Assembly (NCBI RefSeq): GCF_001612985.1
Contig: NZ_BDBM01000016.1
Location: 95,067 to 159,066, forward strand
DNA length: 64,000 nt
Reading direction: 5' to 3'
Source: Nocardia gamkensis NBRC 108242
Lineage (GTDB): Bacteria > Actinomycetota > Actinomycetes > Mycobacteriales > Mycobacteriaceae
This document shows positions 1 through 10,942 of the stretch, piece after piece. The notes beneath the pieces are model-generated. The model ran no database searches. It was not told the DNA's origin and worked only from the letters and a program-made list of their open reading frames with translations. Positions within the stretch are counted from its first letter, which is position 1. Each line of letters begins with the position of its first letter. Position numbers and translations under genes: made by a program.

Positions 1-128
1 TGCACCGGTGGGCCACCGAGACCATCGCGCTCAACCACACCCAGCACGCCACCGGCGCCCTGCCCCTGTTCCCGGGGCAGGTCGAATTCGGCATCCTCGA
101 CGGCACCATGTACGCCGAAGTCCTCTGA
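1..128 (+). CDS. 3' end of an unrecognised protein (partial)
   Basis: An open frame enters from the left edge and ends at a TGA at 126-128, giving about 41 C-terminal residues that finish ...FGILDGTMYAEVL. I do not recognise a family from this short tail. A strong hairpin follows 15 bases after the stop, which supports this being the genuine end of a transcribed gene. The downstream gene is separated by about 370 bases and probably has its own promoter. Confidence 0.55.
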   Translation, partial: HRWATETIALNHTQHATGALPLFPGQVEFGILDGTMYAEVL

Positions 129-142
129 CCCGAATCCATGAC

Positions 143-171
143 GAGAGCCCGGCCGACACGGCCGGGCTCTC
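143..171 (+). terminator. Strong intrinsic-type hairpin
   Basis: A perfect 12-bp inverted repeat, GAGAGCCCGGCC at 143-154 and its complement at 160-171, encloses a 5-base loop. It lies just after the stop of the first gene. There is no long T-run, which is common for terminators in high-GC actinobacteria. Confidence 0.8.
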
Positions 172-496
172 ACGCGTTCCGGGGATTCGCCGCCGCAGGC
201 CGGATGCGGTTGAGTGCCCGACCGCGTGCACGTCGGCCGAGGCGGGCCCAACCATCGGTGTTCCGCCGCCGGAATGGCCCCGGTCCCGGCTCGCGTCCTC
301 CGGCCGGCATCGGTCCTCCGATCGGCGAACGCCCCGTGATCGATGACGGCGATGGACCGACCAGCGCACCGACTCGAAGCGCCAGGTCGACGCGCGACCC
401 GGTGTGCCTGTGGCGCGCTTTCCGCCCGCACGACACACTGGAGCCCGTGAATCGCATGTCAACCCGACGGCGCCGCCGCGGATCGGACGGCCTGCC

Positions 497-1924
497 GTGA
501 CCGACCTCGCCCGCGGTGAGAACCGCCCCGCGCCCGGCGACCGGCTGACGGTGACCGTGACCTGCTCGGCCCCCGTCGACGTCTCGGCGCTGTTGCTGAA
601 CTCGGCGGGGCGCGTGCGCTCCGACGCCGATTTCGTGTTCTTCAATCAACCGGTCGCCCCCGGCGTCACCTACCGGCACGGCCGGGGCGCGGGCGACGTG
701 GTGGACATCCAGACCAGCGCGCTGCCCGGCGACGTGGATCGCGTCGTCGTCACCGCGAGCCTGGACGGCAACGGCCCGCCCACCTTCGCGTCCGCGGGGT
801 CGCTGCGCGCGACCATCGCGTCCCCCTCTGGCACGCTCGCCTTCCCCATGACGGGGCTGAGCACCGAGACCGCCGTGGTGTGTGTGGAGATCTACCGTCG
901 CGGCGGCGCGTGGAAGGTGCGCGCGGTGGGTCAGGGTTACGACAACGGACTGGCCGGAATCGCGACGGCCTTCGGCGTGAGCATCGACGACGAACCGGCC
1001 CCGCAGACCCCGGCGCCCGCTCCCCCGCCCGCCTATCGACCTCCCCCGCCACCGGCGAATCAACCACCGCCACCGGCGTACCAGCCCGCGCCACCGCCTT
1101 CCTACCCACCGCCACCGGCCTATTCCGCGCCGGCCGCCGCGGTGCCGCCACCACCGATGCACTCACCTCAGCAAGGAGCGCTGCCGATGCAGAGCGAACT
1201 GTTCGCCCCCAGCCACGCCGAAGTCACCGGCGCGGGCATCCAGAAGCAGGGCGGCAAGATGATCAAGGTGGCCGTCAACGGCGAGGTCATGGCTCGCGCC
1301 GGATCGATGGTCGCCTACCAGGGCGATCTGCAATTCCAGGCGCTGGGTGCGGGCGGGATCGGCCGGGCGATCCAGCAGCGGCTGACCGGCGAGGGCGTTC
1401 CGCTGATGAAGGTATCCGGGCGCGGCGACCTGTTCGTCGCCAACGGCGCCGCCGACGTGCACACCATCGACCTGGACGGCACCGACGGGCTCACCATCAA
1501 CGGCGCCAACGTGCTGGCCTTCGATTCCACCCTGCGCTACGACATCCGGATGGTGCAGGGCGCCGCCGGATTCGCCAGCAACGCCGGGTTGTTCAACTGC
1601 GTCTTCACCGGACGTGGCCGCATCGCCATCACCACCCACGGCACGCCGGTGGTACTCAACGTCGACCAGCCGACCTACGCCGATCCGCAGGCGGCGGTGG
1701 CCTGGTCGTCGAGCCTGCAGACCGGCATCAAACGCAACGATTCGTTCGGATTGGGCAGGCTGATGGGCCGCAGCACCGGCGAGGGGATGACGCTGTCGTT
1801 CTCCGGACACGGTTTCGTCATCGTGCAGCCGTCGGAGCTGCCGCCGGGCGGCTTCGTCGGAGGCACCGGCGGCGGACAGGAGGCCGGCCAGAGCGGCGGT
1901 GTGCTGGGCGGCCTGTTCGGCTGA
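497..1924 (+). CDS. TerD-domain / AIM24-domain fusion protein
   Basis: About 475 residues in three parts. Residues 1-165 resemble a TerD (tellurite resistance / calcium-binding stress) domain: the DADFVFFN stretch at 43-50 matches the acidic Ca-binding motif, and WKVRAVGQGY with FGV near 139-161 matches the end of the domain. Residues 166-225 form a proline-rich linker with repeated PPPPxY blocks. Residues 230-460 look like the AIM24/TIGR00266 beta-rich domain, followed by a glycine-rich tail. The GTG at 497 is chosen because it sits where TerD domains start; an ATG at 404 would add 31 unlikely residues. Both domain families occur in bacterial stress and envelope contexts, but the exact role of this fusion is unknown. 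No ter operon partners are adjacent. Confidence 0.75.
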   Translation: MTDLARGENRPAPGDRLTVTVTCSAPVDVSALLLNSAGRVRSDADFVFFNQPVAPGVTYRHGRGAGDVVDIQTSALPGDVDRVVVTASLDGNGPPTFASAGSLRATIASPSGTLAFPMTGLSTETAVVCVEIYRRGGAWKVRAVGQGYDNGLAGIATAFGVSIDDEPAPQTPAPAPPPAYRPPPPPANQPPPPAYQPAPPPSYPPPPAYSAPAAAVPPPPMHSPQQGALPMQSELFAPSHAEVTGAGIQKQGGKMIKVAVNGEVMARAGSMVAYQGDLQFQALGAGGIGRAIQQRLTGEGVPLMKVSGRGDLFVANGAADVHTIDLDGTDGLTINGANVLAFDSTLRYDIRMVQGAAGFASNAGLFNCVFTGRGRIAITTHGTPVVLNVDQPTYADPQAAVAWSSSLQTGIKRNDSFGLGRLMGRSTGEGMTLSFSGHGFVIVQPSELPPGGFVGGTGGGQEAGQSGGVLGGLFG

Positions 1925-1939
1925 CGGCGAGAGTCGCGG

Positions 1940-3283
1940 TCAGGCCTGGAGCGATACGAGTTCCACGACGGTGATGTCCGACGGCGCGCCCACCCGCACC
2001 GGCGGGCCCCACGCCCCGGCTCCCCGGGAGACGTACAGCTGCGTGTCGCCGTATCGCTCCAGCCCGGCGACGGTCGGATTCGCCAGCCCGGCAAGGTAAT
2101 TGCCGGGCCAGAGCTGGCCGCCGTGGGTATGGCCGGACAGCTGCAGATCGACGCCGTGCGCCACCGCGTCCTCGATCAGCACGGGCTGATGCGCCAGCAG
2201 CACCGCGGTGCGCGCCCGGTCGCGGTCGCCCAGCGCCTTGCCGAAATCCGGTCCCTGCCCGATGCGTTCGCCCTGTACGTCGTTCACCCCGGCCAGGTCG
2301 AACCCGGGCAGCTCGGTGCGGGCGTTCGCGAGCAGGTGCATGCCGAGTTCCTGAACGTGCTCCACCCATTGCTCGGCGCCGGAGAAGTATTCGTGGTTTC
2401 CGGTCACGAAGAACGCGCCGTGGCGGGCACGCAGTCCGGCCAGCGGCTCGACCGCCGACCGCAGGTGCTCGACGCTGCCGTCCACCAGGTCGCCGACGAC
2501 CGCGATGAGGTCGGGCCGGGTGTCGTTGACACTGCGCACCACTCGCTGGGCGAAGCCGCGCCCCAGGATCGGACCGAGATGCACGTCGCTGACCACCGCG
2601 ATGCGGAACCCGTCGGCTCGGCGCGGCAACTTCGCCAGCGGCACGGCGACGCGCTTGACACTCGGTCCGTCCAGGACGCCGTAGGCGCCGATGCCGACGG
2701 TGGCCGCCGCGGCGGCGACCGCGGCGCCGCTCACCACCCGCGAGACGAAGACGCGGCGCGGTAGGCGAGTCTTCGGGGACTCAGCGGGAGCGGCCGTGTC
2801 CGGCAGGGACTCCGGCGCGGAACCGGCCCCCACAGCAGACGCCTCTTCGGAACCGCTCCCCCCGGAAGACTTCGGGACGGAATCGATCTCCGCAGCAGAT
2901 TCCCGGTTCGGTCCCGCCCGGCCTCGATCGAACCGGCGCAGCGCGAGGATCCGGATCGGCTCGCCGACCGCCAGCGCCAGCAGCAGGTACACGAACAACG
3001 CGCCCCACAGATAGCCGGGCCAGGCGATGATCCGGACCACCGCGAAGGGGGCGGACGCCAGCTCCGCCACCGTCGCGCCCAACAGCAGCAATGGCCCGGC
3101 CAGCACGATGGCGGTGCCGACGCGCCGGGCGCGGGACCCCGCCGCGGTCGTGTCCCGCACGAGCCGCCGCCAGACATACCAGTGGGCGCCGACGACCGTG
3201 AGCACGACGACGCCCACGACAACGAGCACGGCGACACCGACCAGAACACTCTTCACGACCACGACGGCACTCTCTGTGAACAT
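1940..3283 (-). CDS. Membrane-anchored metallophosphoesterase
   Basis: A 447-residue protein with hydrophobic segments in the first 120 residues and another around residues 180-205, then a calcineurin-like phosphoesterase domain. The metal-binding motifs appear in order: DVHLGP, GDLVDG, GNHEY, AHQP and SGHTHGGQ. This resembles the YkuE/YaeI group of membrane-associated phosphoesterases; the substrate cannot be read from sequence. It converges with the TerD-AIM24 gene, the two stops being 15 bases apart. No clear ribosome binding site precedes the ATG at 3283, so a GTG a few codons inside is possible. Confidence 0.85.
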   Translation of the reverse strand: MFTESAVVVVKSVLVGVAVLVVVGVVVLTVVGAHWYVWRRLVRDTTAAGSRARRVGTAIVLAGPLLLLGATVAELASAPFAVVRIIAWPGYLWGALFVYLLLALAVGEPIRILALRRFDRGRAGPNRESAAEIDSVPKSSGGSGSEEASAVGAGSAPESLPDTAAPAESPKTRLPRRVFVSRVVSGAAVAAAAATVGIGAYGVLDGPSVKRVAVPLAKLPRRADGFRIAVVSDVHLGPILGRGFAQRVVRSVNDTRPDLIAVVGDLVDGSVEHLRSAVEPLAGLRARHGAFFVTGNHEYFSGAEQWVEHVQELGMHLLANARTELPGFDLAGVNDVQGERIGQGPDFGKALGDRDRARTAVLLAHQPVLIEDAVAHGVDLQLSGHTHGGQLWPGNYLAGLANPTVAGLERYGDTQLYVSRGAGAWGPPVRVGAPSDITVVELVSLQA

Positions 3284-3352
3284 TCGGCTTGCGCGGCATC
3301 AACCTACGTCACGACAAGGGCCGCGCACGGGTCGACGACTTCCCGGTGCCGG

Positions 3353-3865
3353 TTACTCCGTCCGTTCCAGCACACCGCGCAGAAACGCCGCCTGGCCCGC
3401 ATGCTGGAGGTCATCGGAGATCACGCTGACCAGCCGCACACCCAGCGTCACCGGCGGATCCCACCGGACGTCGACGACGCGGTCCAGATCGCTGTCGGTC
3501 AATTCCCGGACGAAACGCAGCGTCTGTTCGTGCACCGCGTCGTAGTAGCCCGTGAGCGATTCGGCCGACGCCCGGATGACCGCCACGTCGGCCGGGCGGT
3601 CACCGTAGCCGGTCGCTCCCGCGTCGATGGGCAGGTCGAAGCGGTCGTACCAGCCCTGCGCGGTCCAGACCTGCTCGGTGCCTGCCACTTCCGCGAGGTG
3701 GTCGTCTTGCACGCGGGTGAGATGCCAGATCAGCCACGCGATCGAGTTGGCGCCCGGATCGACCTGGTGGACGAGGTGGTCGTCCGCCAGCCCGTCCACC
3801 GCTTCGTGCACCACCTCCTTGATCCGCTCGTAGGCGTCGGTGAGCACATCGGCACTGGTAGCCAT
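3353..3865 (-). CDS. DinB-like / DUF664 protein (mycothiol transferase superfamily)
   Basis: A 170-residue protein of the size typical for DUF664/DinB_2 proteins, which are four-helix bundles with a metal site. The likely metal histidines are H48 in WLIWHLTRVQDDH and H155 in DDLQHAGQAAF near the C-terminus. In actinobacteria the superfamily includes mycothiol-dependent transferases and isomerases, but the substrate is unknown here. An AAGGAG site precedes the ATG at 3865. It is transcribed away from the secreted-protein gene at 4084. Confidence 0.85.
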   Translation of the reverse strand: MATSADVLTDAYERIKEVVHEAVDGLADDHLVHQVDPGANSIAWLIWHLTRVQDDHLAEVAGTEQVWTAQGWYDRFDLPIDAGATGYGDRPADVAVIRASAESLTGYYDAVHEQTLRFVRELTDSDLDRVVDVRWDPPVTLGVRLVSVISDDLQHAGQAAFLRGVLERTE

Positions 3866-3975
3866 CTATCGACTCCTTCTCGGGTGGTCCGCTGCCACCG
3901 ACGGTACCCAGCGCGACCACCCGTCACGACCGGCGACGCTCCGTGGGAAGGAAATTCTCGCACGATCGAACCACA

Positions 3976-4004
3976 TTGAATGTACCGTTATTCAACGGTA
4001 CGAT
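3976..4004 (+). promoter_or_regulatory. Promoter with an operator-like palindrome in the spacer
   Basis: A perfect 8-bp inverted repeat with a 4-base centre, GTACCGTT (3982-3989) and AACGGTAC (3994-4001), lies between a -35-like TTGAAT (3976-3981) and a -10-like TACGAT (3999-4004) with 17-bp spacing. A repressor bound here would block RNA polymerase. It points at the small secreted protein gene at 4084. The palindrome is seen directly; its operator function is inferred. Confidence 0.55.
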
Positions 4005-4083
4005 ACGCATTGGTTAGATTGGGTCGATGACCTCCGAATCGGTCACCGACCGGACGAAGACGTACCGAAGTGAGGGAGTACCG

Positions 4084-4425
4084 ATGATTCACGACGTCGA
4101 GACCGGACGCGCCCGGCGAGCGGTTGTCCGCGTGGCGATGGTCGCCGCGCTCGCACTGACCCCCGTCGCCGCGGTCGCCGCGCCCGCGATGGCGCAGCAG
4201 CCGACCGTCGCGCAGGCGAGCCAGGCGCAGGAGATCCACGGTGGCTGGCACCGCCACGGCGGCTGGGGCCACCACGGCGGGTGGGGCGGTTACGGCGGCT
4301 GGGGTGGCTACGGCGGCTGGGGCGGTTACGGCTACGGGGGCAACCCGTTCGGCTTCTACGGCAGCCCGTTCGGCATCTGGCCCGGCATCGCCTGGATGCT
4401 GCCCGGCACCGGTAGCGCGTTCTGA
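4084..4425 (+). CDS. Small secreted Gly/Trp/Tyr/His-rich protein
   Basis: A 113-residue protein with a Sec-type signal peptide: a charged start (GRARR), a hydrophobic core VAMVAALALTPVAAVAA and a likely cut after APAMA. The mature part is low-complexity, with repeated units HGGWG and GGWGGYGGWGGY, then an aromatic tail ending GTGSAF. I know no function for it; such repeats suggest a structural or surface role. The ATG at 4084 has a good GAGGGAG site. An in-frame ATG at 4027 sits 6 bases after a TAGATT -10-like box and could be a leaderless alternative, giving an unusually long N-terminus. Confidence 0.7.
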   Translation: MIHDVETGRARRAVVRVAMVAALALTPVAAVAAPAMAQQPTVAQASQAQEIHGGWHRHGGWGHHGGWGGYGGWGGYGGWGGYGYGGNPFGFYGSPFGIWPGIAWMLPGTGSAF

Positions 4426-5006
4426 GCGGAACGCTCCCGCAGCACGCCAGATGATTCCGGCTCCGCGCCGCCGACTCGGCGCATTGTTCGCGGCCGGGCT
4501 CCGCATGGGCGCGGCCCCGGAATCATTTGGCACCCGGCGAAATCGCTCCCCGAGTCCGGTAGCCATACGTACCGACGCGATCTCCGGATCGAGTGCCGCA
4601 ACCCCACAGCGGCCTCGAATCGCGGCCTCGCGCCGAGCGGCCGCCCGAGCGGCGAAGTTCACCCTCGATGAACCCAGCACCCCGGCAGCGCTCGGCCGAC
4701 GAACACGTACCGATCCGGTTGCCACGTATGAATTTTCCGGAGAAATCAGCGTCGGCTGCGCGAATTTCGCACCGCGCCAGACGAATCAGCACACAATCTG
4801 CAATTCGGCCGAATCGGACAGCGAAACGAGCGCTGCCCGTGCGTAATTCAGTAGCGCCACAGGTGCGGGCACGTCACCGATTTTTCGTGAAATTCGCAGA
4901 ACGATTGCTTCGCGAAAGCCGTACGGCCAGAATGGGTGGGGCCGAGAACCGGCATCTCGGGGATTCGTCGGCACTCGTGGCCGACACGACTATGTGGGGA
5001 AAAACG
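4426..5006. other. Intergenic region, about 580 bases, no convincing gene
   Basis: No frame here has a good start, ribosome binding site and protein-like composition. An imperfect inverted repeat (GATTCCGGCTCCGCG near 4453 against GCGGCCCCGGAATC near 4511) could act as a loose terminator for the secreted-protein gene. The right half is less GC-rich than its surroundings and probably holds the promoter of the next gene. Confidence 0.5.
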
Positions 5007-5561
5007 ATGAGAGTCAACAGATTCGCCGCAACCGCCCTGCTGGCGGTCGGAGCCACCGGAATAGCGACGGGTGTCGCGCACGCACAGCCCGCGGCACCGG
5101 CACAGGTCAGCGTGCACGGCGTCGAGCAGGGAATCGGTTTCACCTCGGCTCCCGCCGCCGACGGCACGGGGGTGGTCACCACCCTCGACGCGGGCACCTT
5201 CGCGTTGACGGCCGACGCGGGCGCCGTCGAACTGCGCAACGGGACGGGACAGGTCGTCGCGACCATGCCCTTGGCGTTCCAGGCCTCCGGCGCGGCGCAC
5301 GGGCTGGCGCCCACGATCACCGATGCCGGCCGCACCCTCACGGTGACGCCGGTCGACGCGCCCGCGACCACCGAGCGCCTCACCCAGTTCGTCGGTGAGG
5401 ACGACACCCTCGCGCGCAAGCAGTACAACGCCGGTATCGGCGCCCTCATCGGCGCGGGCATCGGCGCCGTGATCGGCTTCTTCCTCGGCGGAGTCGGCGC
5501 GCTGGTCACCGTTCCGATCGGGGCGGGCATCGGTGCGCTGATCGGTTTCTCCACGCCGTAA
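5007..5561 (+). CDS. Secreted protein with C-terminal glycine-zipper segment
   Basis: A 184-residue protein with a signal peptide ending near GVAHA/QPAA. The middle region is beta-rich and unrecognised. The last 45 residues are a glycine-zipper hydrophobic stretch, with repeats of GIGALIGAGIGAVIGFF and GAGIGALIGF, which can pack as membrane helices. Similar secreted proteins are common in nocardiae, but I cannot assign a function. The start ATG at 5007 follows a GGGGA site; an in-frame ATG lies five codons upstream at 4992. Confidence 0.75.
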   Translation: MRVNRFAATALLAVGATGIATGVAHAQPAAPAQVSVHGVEQGIGFTSAPAADGTGVVTTLDAGTFALTADAGAVELRNGTGQVVATMPLAFQASGAAHGLAPTITDAGRTLTVTPVDAPATTERLTQFVGEDDTLARKQYNAGIGALIGAGIGAVIGFFLGGVGALVTVPIGAGIGALIGFSTP

Positions 5562-5795
5562 TCGGCCGAATCGGTGTGCGGCCGGAAGACGGCCGCACAC
5601 CGATCGCCGGTCGCGCCGCCGGGATCGCCTGGGTGTCCGCGCACTTTCGCGCTGGTCGGCCGAGGGGAACGCGGCGGCCCGATCGTCGTTCGTCCAGACC
5701 CGTGGACGTCGCGCCGAAACGGAATGCCCGGCCGTGTGCTGGGGCATGATGGGAGGGCACGGAGACGATCGGAGCGAAGACACAGGATCGCGGAG

Positions 5796-6998
5796 ATGGC
5801 ACAGCGCAGTTCCCTCTCGCAGCGACGCGCTGCACTGGAACAAGAGTGGTCCCGATGGATACCCGCCGGGACACCGCAGGGTGATTCCGCGCTGCGCAGC
5901 GAGGTCGCGCAATCGTGGCTGCGATCGTTGCGCACCGTCGATCCGGCGTGCGAGAACGCACCCCACGCCGACGCCGATGTGGCCGCCCGCTGGGCCGAGT
6001 CCCCGCTGCGCACACCGGTATCCGAGCTGACCGACCAGTTGCGCGACATCACCGAAGGCGCGGGCTACGTCGCGGCGATCACCGACGAGACCGGCACCAT
6101 CCTGTGGTCGCACGGCGGTCCGGTGATGCGCCGCCGCGCCGAACAGGTCAACTTCGCGCCGGGCGGTCGATGGGACGAGGCGCACATGGGCACGAACGCG
6201 TTGTCACTGGCGTTGCGCACCGCGCGGCCGCACACCGTGTTCTCCGCCGAGCACTTGGTGGCCGCCCTGCACGGCTGGGTCTGCTACTGCGCGCCGATCC
6301 GCGCCGCGGACGGTCGCCAGCTCGGCGTGCTGGACCTGTCCACCACCTGGGATCGTGCGCACCCGCTGGCCTTGTCCACCGCCCGTACCCTGGTCACCGC
6401 CATCGAGACCAAGCTGCACCATCGCATGGCCACGCCCGGAGTCCGGCTGACCTGCCTCGGCGGCGCCCGCCTGATCCGTGACGGCGCCCCCGTGCGGCTA
6501 CGGCCGAGGCACCTGGAGATCCTGACCCTGCTGGCACTCGAACCCGACGGGTTCACCCACGAACGTCTGCACTTCGCGGTGTACGGCGACCGGCCGGTCG
6601 GGGCCAGCACGCTCAAATCCGAGATGTCCTACCTGCGGCGCGCCACCGGCGGCGACATCACCAGCCGGGTCTACCGCCTGGTGAGCCCGCTGTCCTGTGA
6701 CGCCGTGGATGTGCTCGCCGCGCTCGAAGCGGGCGATACCGCCACGGCGGTCGAGCTGTATCGCGGGCCGCTGCTGCCGGACTCGGACACCCCCGGCATC
6801 GTGCGGTGGCGCGAGTACCTGGCGGTCGGCGTGCGCACCGCGGTACTGTCCAGCGGAAACGTCGAGCACGCGCTGCGTTACGGCGAGCGCGCACCGCACG
6901 ACATCGAGATCCACGAACACGCGCTTCGCCTGCTTCCCGCGGGCGACGGGCGTCGTGCTCTGGCGGCCGCCCGGCTGCACGGCGCGCTGCGCGACTGA
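5796..6998 (+). CDS. GAF-domain transcriptional regulator with winged helix and BTAD-like tail
   Basis: A 400-residue regulator. Residues about 75-210 form a GAF-type sensor domain similar to those of AcoR-family activators ([18 protein letters not shown]). Residues about 210-295 look like an OmpR/SARP-type winged helix ([31 protein letters not shown]). The remainder ([25 protein letters not shown]) resembles the start of a BTAD-like helical domain. It lies about 100 bases upstream of the aldehyde dehydrogenase on the same strand, so it is probably its specific activator, perhaps sensing an aldehyde or alcohol. No sigma-54 ATPase domain is present. The start is at the ATG after CGGAG. Confidence 0.8.
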   Translation: MAQRSSLSQRRAALEQEWSRWIPAGTPQGDSALRSEVAQSWLRSLRTVDPACENAPHADADVAARWAESPLRTPVSELTDQLRDITEGAGYVAAITDETGTILWSHGGPVMRRRAEQVNFAPGGRWDEAHMGTNALSLALRTARPHTVFSAEHLVAALHGWVCYCAPIRAADGRQLGVLDLSTTWDRAHPLALSTARTLVTAIETKLHHRMATPGVRLTCLGGARLIRDGAPVRLRPRHLEILTLLALEPDGFTHERLHFAVYGDRPVGASTLKSEMSYLRRATGGDITSRVYRLVSPLSCDAVDVLAALEAGDTATAVELYRGPLLPDSDTPGIVRWREYLAVGVRTAVLSSGNVEHALRYGERAPHDIEIHEHALRLLPAGDGRRALAAARLHGALRD

Positions 6999-7104
6999 GC
7001 TCGCGCGCCTCAACGTTTCGTCAACCCTCGCGAGGCATAGTGACCCGCATCACGGCCGCCGCGCCGTGTGCATCACGTCCGCAACCAGCGAGGAGTCACC
7101 CGCC

Positions 7105-8621
<1,517 letters not shown>

Positions 8622-8622
<1 letters not shown>

Positions 8623-9023
8623 TGCCGGATCCGGTCGGCCGCGTGGAGTTCACCGGACCGGCGCGAGCGATGCTGCGCCGACTGATCGAGCAGCACGGCC
8701 CGGTGATGTTCCATCAGTCCGGCGGCTGCTGTGACGGCAGTGCACCGATGTGCTACCCGCACGGCGAATTCCGGGTCGGCGCGTCGGACGTGCTCCTGGG
8801 ATATCCGGCGGCGGACACCCCGTTCTGGATGAGCGCCGACCAGTACGAGTATTGGCGGCACACCCATCTCACAGTCGACGTGGTGCCGGGCCGGGGCAGC
8901 GGATTCTCCCTGGAAGCGCCCGAAGGGGTGCGCTTTCTGATCCGCTCGCGACTGCTCACCGACGAGGAACTCGCCGTCCTCGACGCACAGCCGCCCCCGA
9001 CCGGGGCGGACCCGCACCGGTGA
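8622..9023 (+). CDS. DUF779 protein
   Basis: A 133-residue protein of the DUF779 family, which regularly follows this class of aldehyde dehydrogenase. It has the conserved cysteines C36, C37 and C44 in HQSGGCCDGSAPMC and a basic C-terminal part. The start ATG overlaps the stop of the dehydrogenase gene. The molecular role is not established; the conserved cysteines and the coupling suggest an accessory or redox/metal function for the dehydrogenase. Confidence 0.9.
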
Positions 9024-9186
9024 CCCGGGGCGCCGGCCACCGACGATTACGGTCGCGCCGGTGCCTCGCCGGCCCGCCGCCGCGGTGGGCAGGCCGCTCC
9101 GAGCACGAAAAATCCGTATGCGGGAATAGCCGGAGGGCGGATACGGTCGTTCGAGGTGGTTAGGCAGGCGAACGAGAGGGGCCGCG

Positions 9187-10596
9187 GTGGCGACCGAGAC
9201 TGTGACGGCGTCCGTAGGGCTCCGATCCGAGCGCGGCGCCATCCTCGGCTCGCTGATGCTGGCGACCGCGCTGGTCGCGCTCGACTCGACGGTCATCGCC
9301 ACGGCGGTGCTCACCATCACCGACAGCCTCGGCGGCTTCGCGCAGTTCCCCTGGTTGTTCTCCATCTATCTGCTGGCGCAGGCGGTGACGGTGCCGATCT
9401 ACGGCAAGCTCGCCGACACCGTGGGGCGTAAACCCGTGATCCTGTTCGGGATCGCGATGTTCGCACTGGGTTCGCTGCTGTGTGGCGTGGCGACCAGCAT
9501 GCTCGGGCTGATCGTCTTCCGCGCCGTCCAGGGCATCGGCGCCGGAGCGATCCAGCCGATGACGATGACGATCGCGGGCGACTTGTACACGCTGTCGGAG
9601 CGCGCCAAGGTCCAGGGATACCTGGCCAGCGTGTGGGCAATGTCGAGCGTGGCGGGCCCGTTGCTGGGCGGCCTGTTCGCCGACTACGTCAGCTGGCGCT
9701 GGATCTTCCTGATCAATCTTCCGCTCTGCGCGCTGGCCGGATGGATGCTGGTGCGCAGTTTCGCCGAGAGCGCGCCGCGGCGCAGGCAGAGCGTCGACTA
9801 TCCGGGCGCGGCGCTGCTGGCCGTGGGCGCGGGCGCGCTGATCCTCGGACTGCTCGAGGGCGGCCAGGCGTGGGCGTGGTCATCGCCGGTGAGCGTCGGC
9901 ATCTTCGCGGGCGGCGTGCTCCTGCTCGTGCTGTTCGGGCTGGTCGAACGCCGGGCGCGCAATCCGATACTGCCGCTGTGGGTGTTCACCCGCCGCGTGG
10001 TGATCGCCTCCAGCCTGGTGTCGGTGCTGATCGGCGCCGTCCTGCTCGGACTCACCTCCTACGTGCCGACCTTCACCCAGGGTGTGCTCGGCACGGGTGC
10101 GCTGGTCGCGGGCCTGACGGTCGGCGCGCTCACCCTTGGCTGGCCGCTGGCCGCGTCCCAAGCCGGAAAGGTGTACCTGCGCATCGGCTTCCGCGCGACC
10201 GCCCTGATCGGCAGCGGCTTGGCGGCGCTCGGCGCCGCGAGCACGCTGCTGATCACCCAGCACTCGGCGCTGTGGCAGGTCGCCGCGTCGTGCTTCGTCA
10301 TCGGCACCGGCATGGGCCTGGTCGCGACTCCGACCCTGATCGCGGCGCAGACCAGCGCCGAATGGACCGAACGGGGCGTGGTGACCTCCGCCAACATGTT
10401 CGCGCGCTCGATCGGCAGCGCGGTGGGCGTCGCGGTGTTCGGCGCGATCGTGAATTCGCGGGTCGGCCACACCGATCACCCGCTGCCCGCCGCACTGGCC
10501 TCGGCGGTGCATCTGGTCTTCGTCACGATCGCGACGATGGCCGCCGTCATGCTCATCGCTTCGGCCATGATGCCGCGGCGGTCGGCGACCGGCTGA
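9187..10596 (+). CDS. MFS multidrug efflux transporter (DHA2 / EmrB-QacA type)
   Basis: A 469-residue membrane protein with about 14 predicted helices. It carries the MFS motif GKLADTVGRKPV between helices 2 and 3, ALDSTVIATA in helix 1 and, in helix 5, SSVAGPLLGGLFADYVSWRWIF split as motif C followed by the conserved WRWIF. Members are proton-driven exporters of drugs and lipophilic compounds. The GTG at 9187 follows GAGAGGGG. No regulator is adjacent. Confidence 0.85.
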   Translation: MATETVTASVGLRSERGAILGSLMLATALVALDSTVIATAVLTITDSLGGFAQFPWLFSIYLLAQAVTVPIYGKLADTVGRKPVILFGIAMFALGSLLCGVATSMLGLIVFRAVQGIGAGAIQPMTMTIAGDLYTLSERAKVQGYLASVWAMSSVAGPLLGGLFADYVSWRWIFLINLPLCALAGWMLVRSFAESAPRRRQSVDYPGAALLAVGAGALILGLLEGGQAWAWSSPVSVGIFAGGVLLLVLFGLVERRARNPILPLWVFTRRVVIASSLVSVLIGAVLLGLTSYVPTFTQGVLGTGALVAGLTVGALTLGWPLAASQAGKVYLRIGFRATALIGSGLAALGAASTLLITQHSALWQVAASCFVIGTGMGLVATPTLIAAQTSAEWTERGVVTSANMFARSIGSAVGVAVFGAIVNSRVGHTDHPLPAALASAVHLVFVTIATMAAVMLIASAMMPRRSATG

Positions 10597-10942
10597 CCCG
10601 CGGTCCGCCTCGGTGCTCGGGAACGCAGGTGGGCTCCGGCGATGTGCCACCGGAGGACCTTCAGCCCGCCGTCTCCCGCGAGCCGTGCCGGTTGGTGCTC
10701 GCGTCTGCCCGGGCAGGCCGGATTCGGCAGCCATGTCAGCCGTCGCTGCGGTCGGCCGTCCGCTCGATCACCGATGTTCATGCCATCGGCCGTTGCCATG
10801 CAGCCGTAGCCGGGGCCCGGCAGGTGAGGCCGAACCCGGTACATCGGACGGCACGACCGGAGAGAGCAGGTTTTCGGAAGCGTTCGCCGCCGCGAGCGGT
10901 GCAAGCTGGGCATCCCATCCGAACCGGAATTTGGAGGTCGCA
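10597..10942. other. Intergenic region, about 345 bases
   Basis: No frame in this stretch has a credible start and protein-like composition. Its right end carries the GGAGG ribosome binding site of the DUF4345 gene. I see no clear promoter, repeat or terminator. Confidence 0.5.

Noticed and set aside
497..1924. A full tellurite-resistance (ter) operon
   Set aside because: Only the TerD-like domain is present; no TerB, TerC, TerF or partner genes are adjacent.
4240..4345. Tandem DNA repeat that could be mistaken for a repeat array
   Set aside because: The repetition follows the reading frame (HGGWG/GGWGGY codons) of a secreted protein; there are no spacers as in a CRISPR array.
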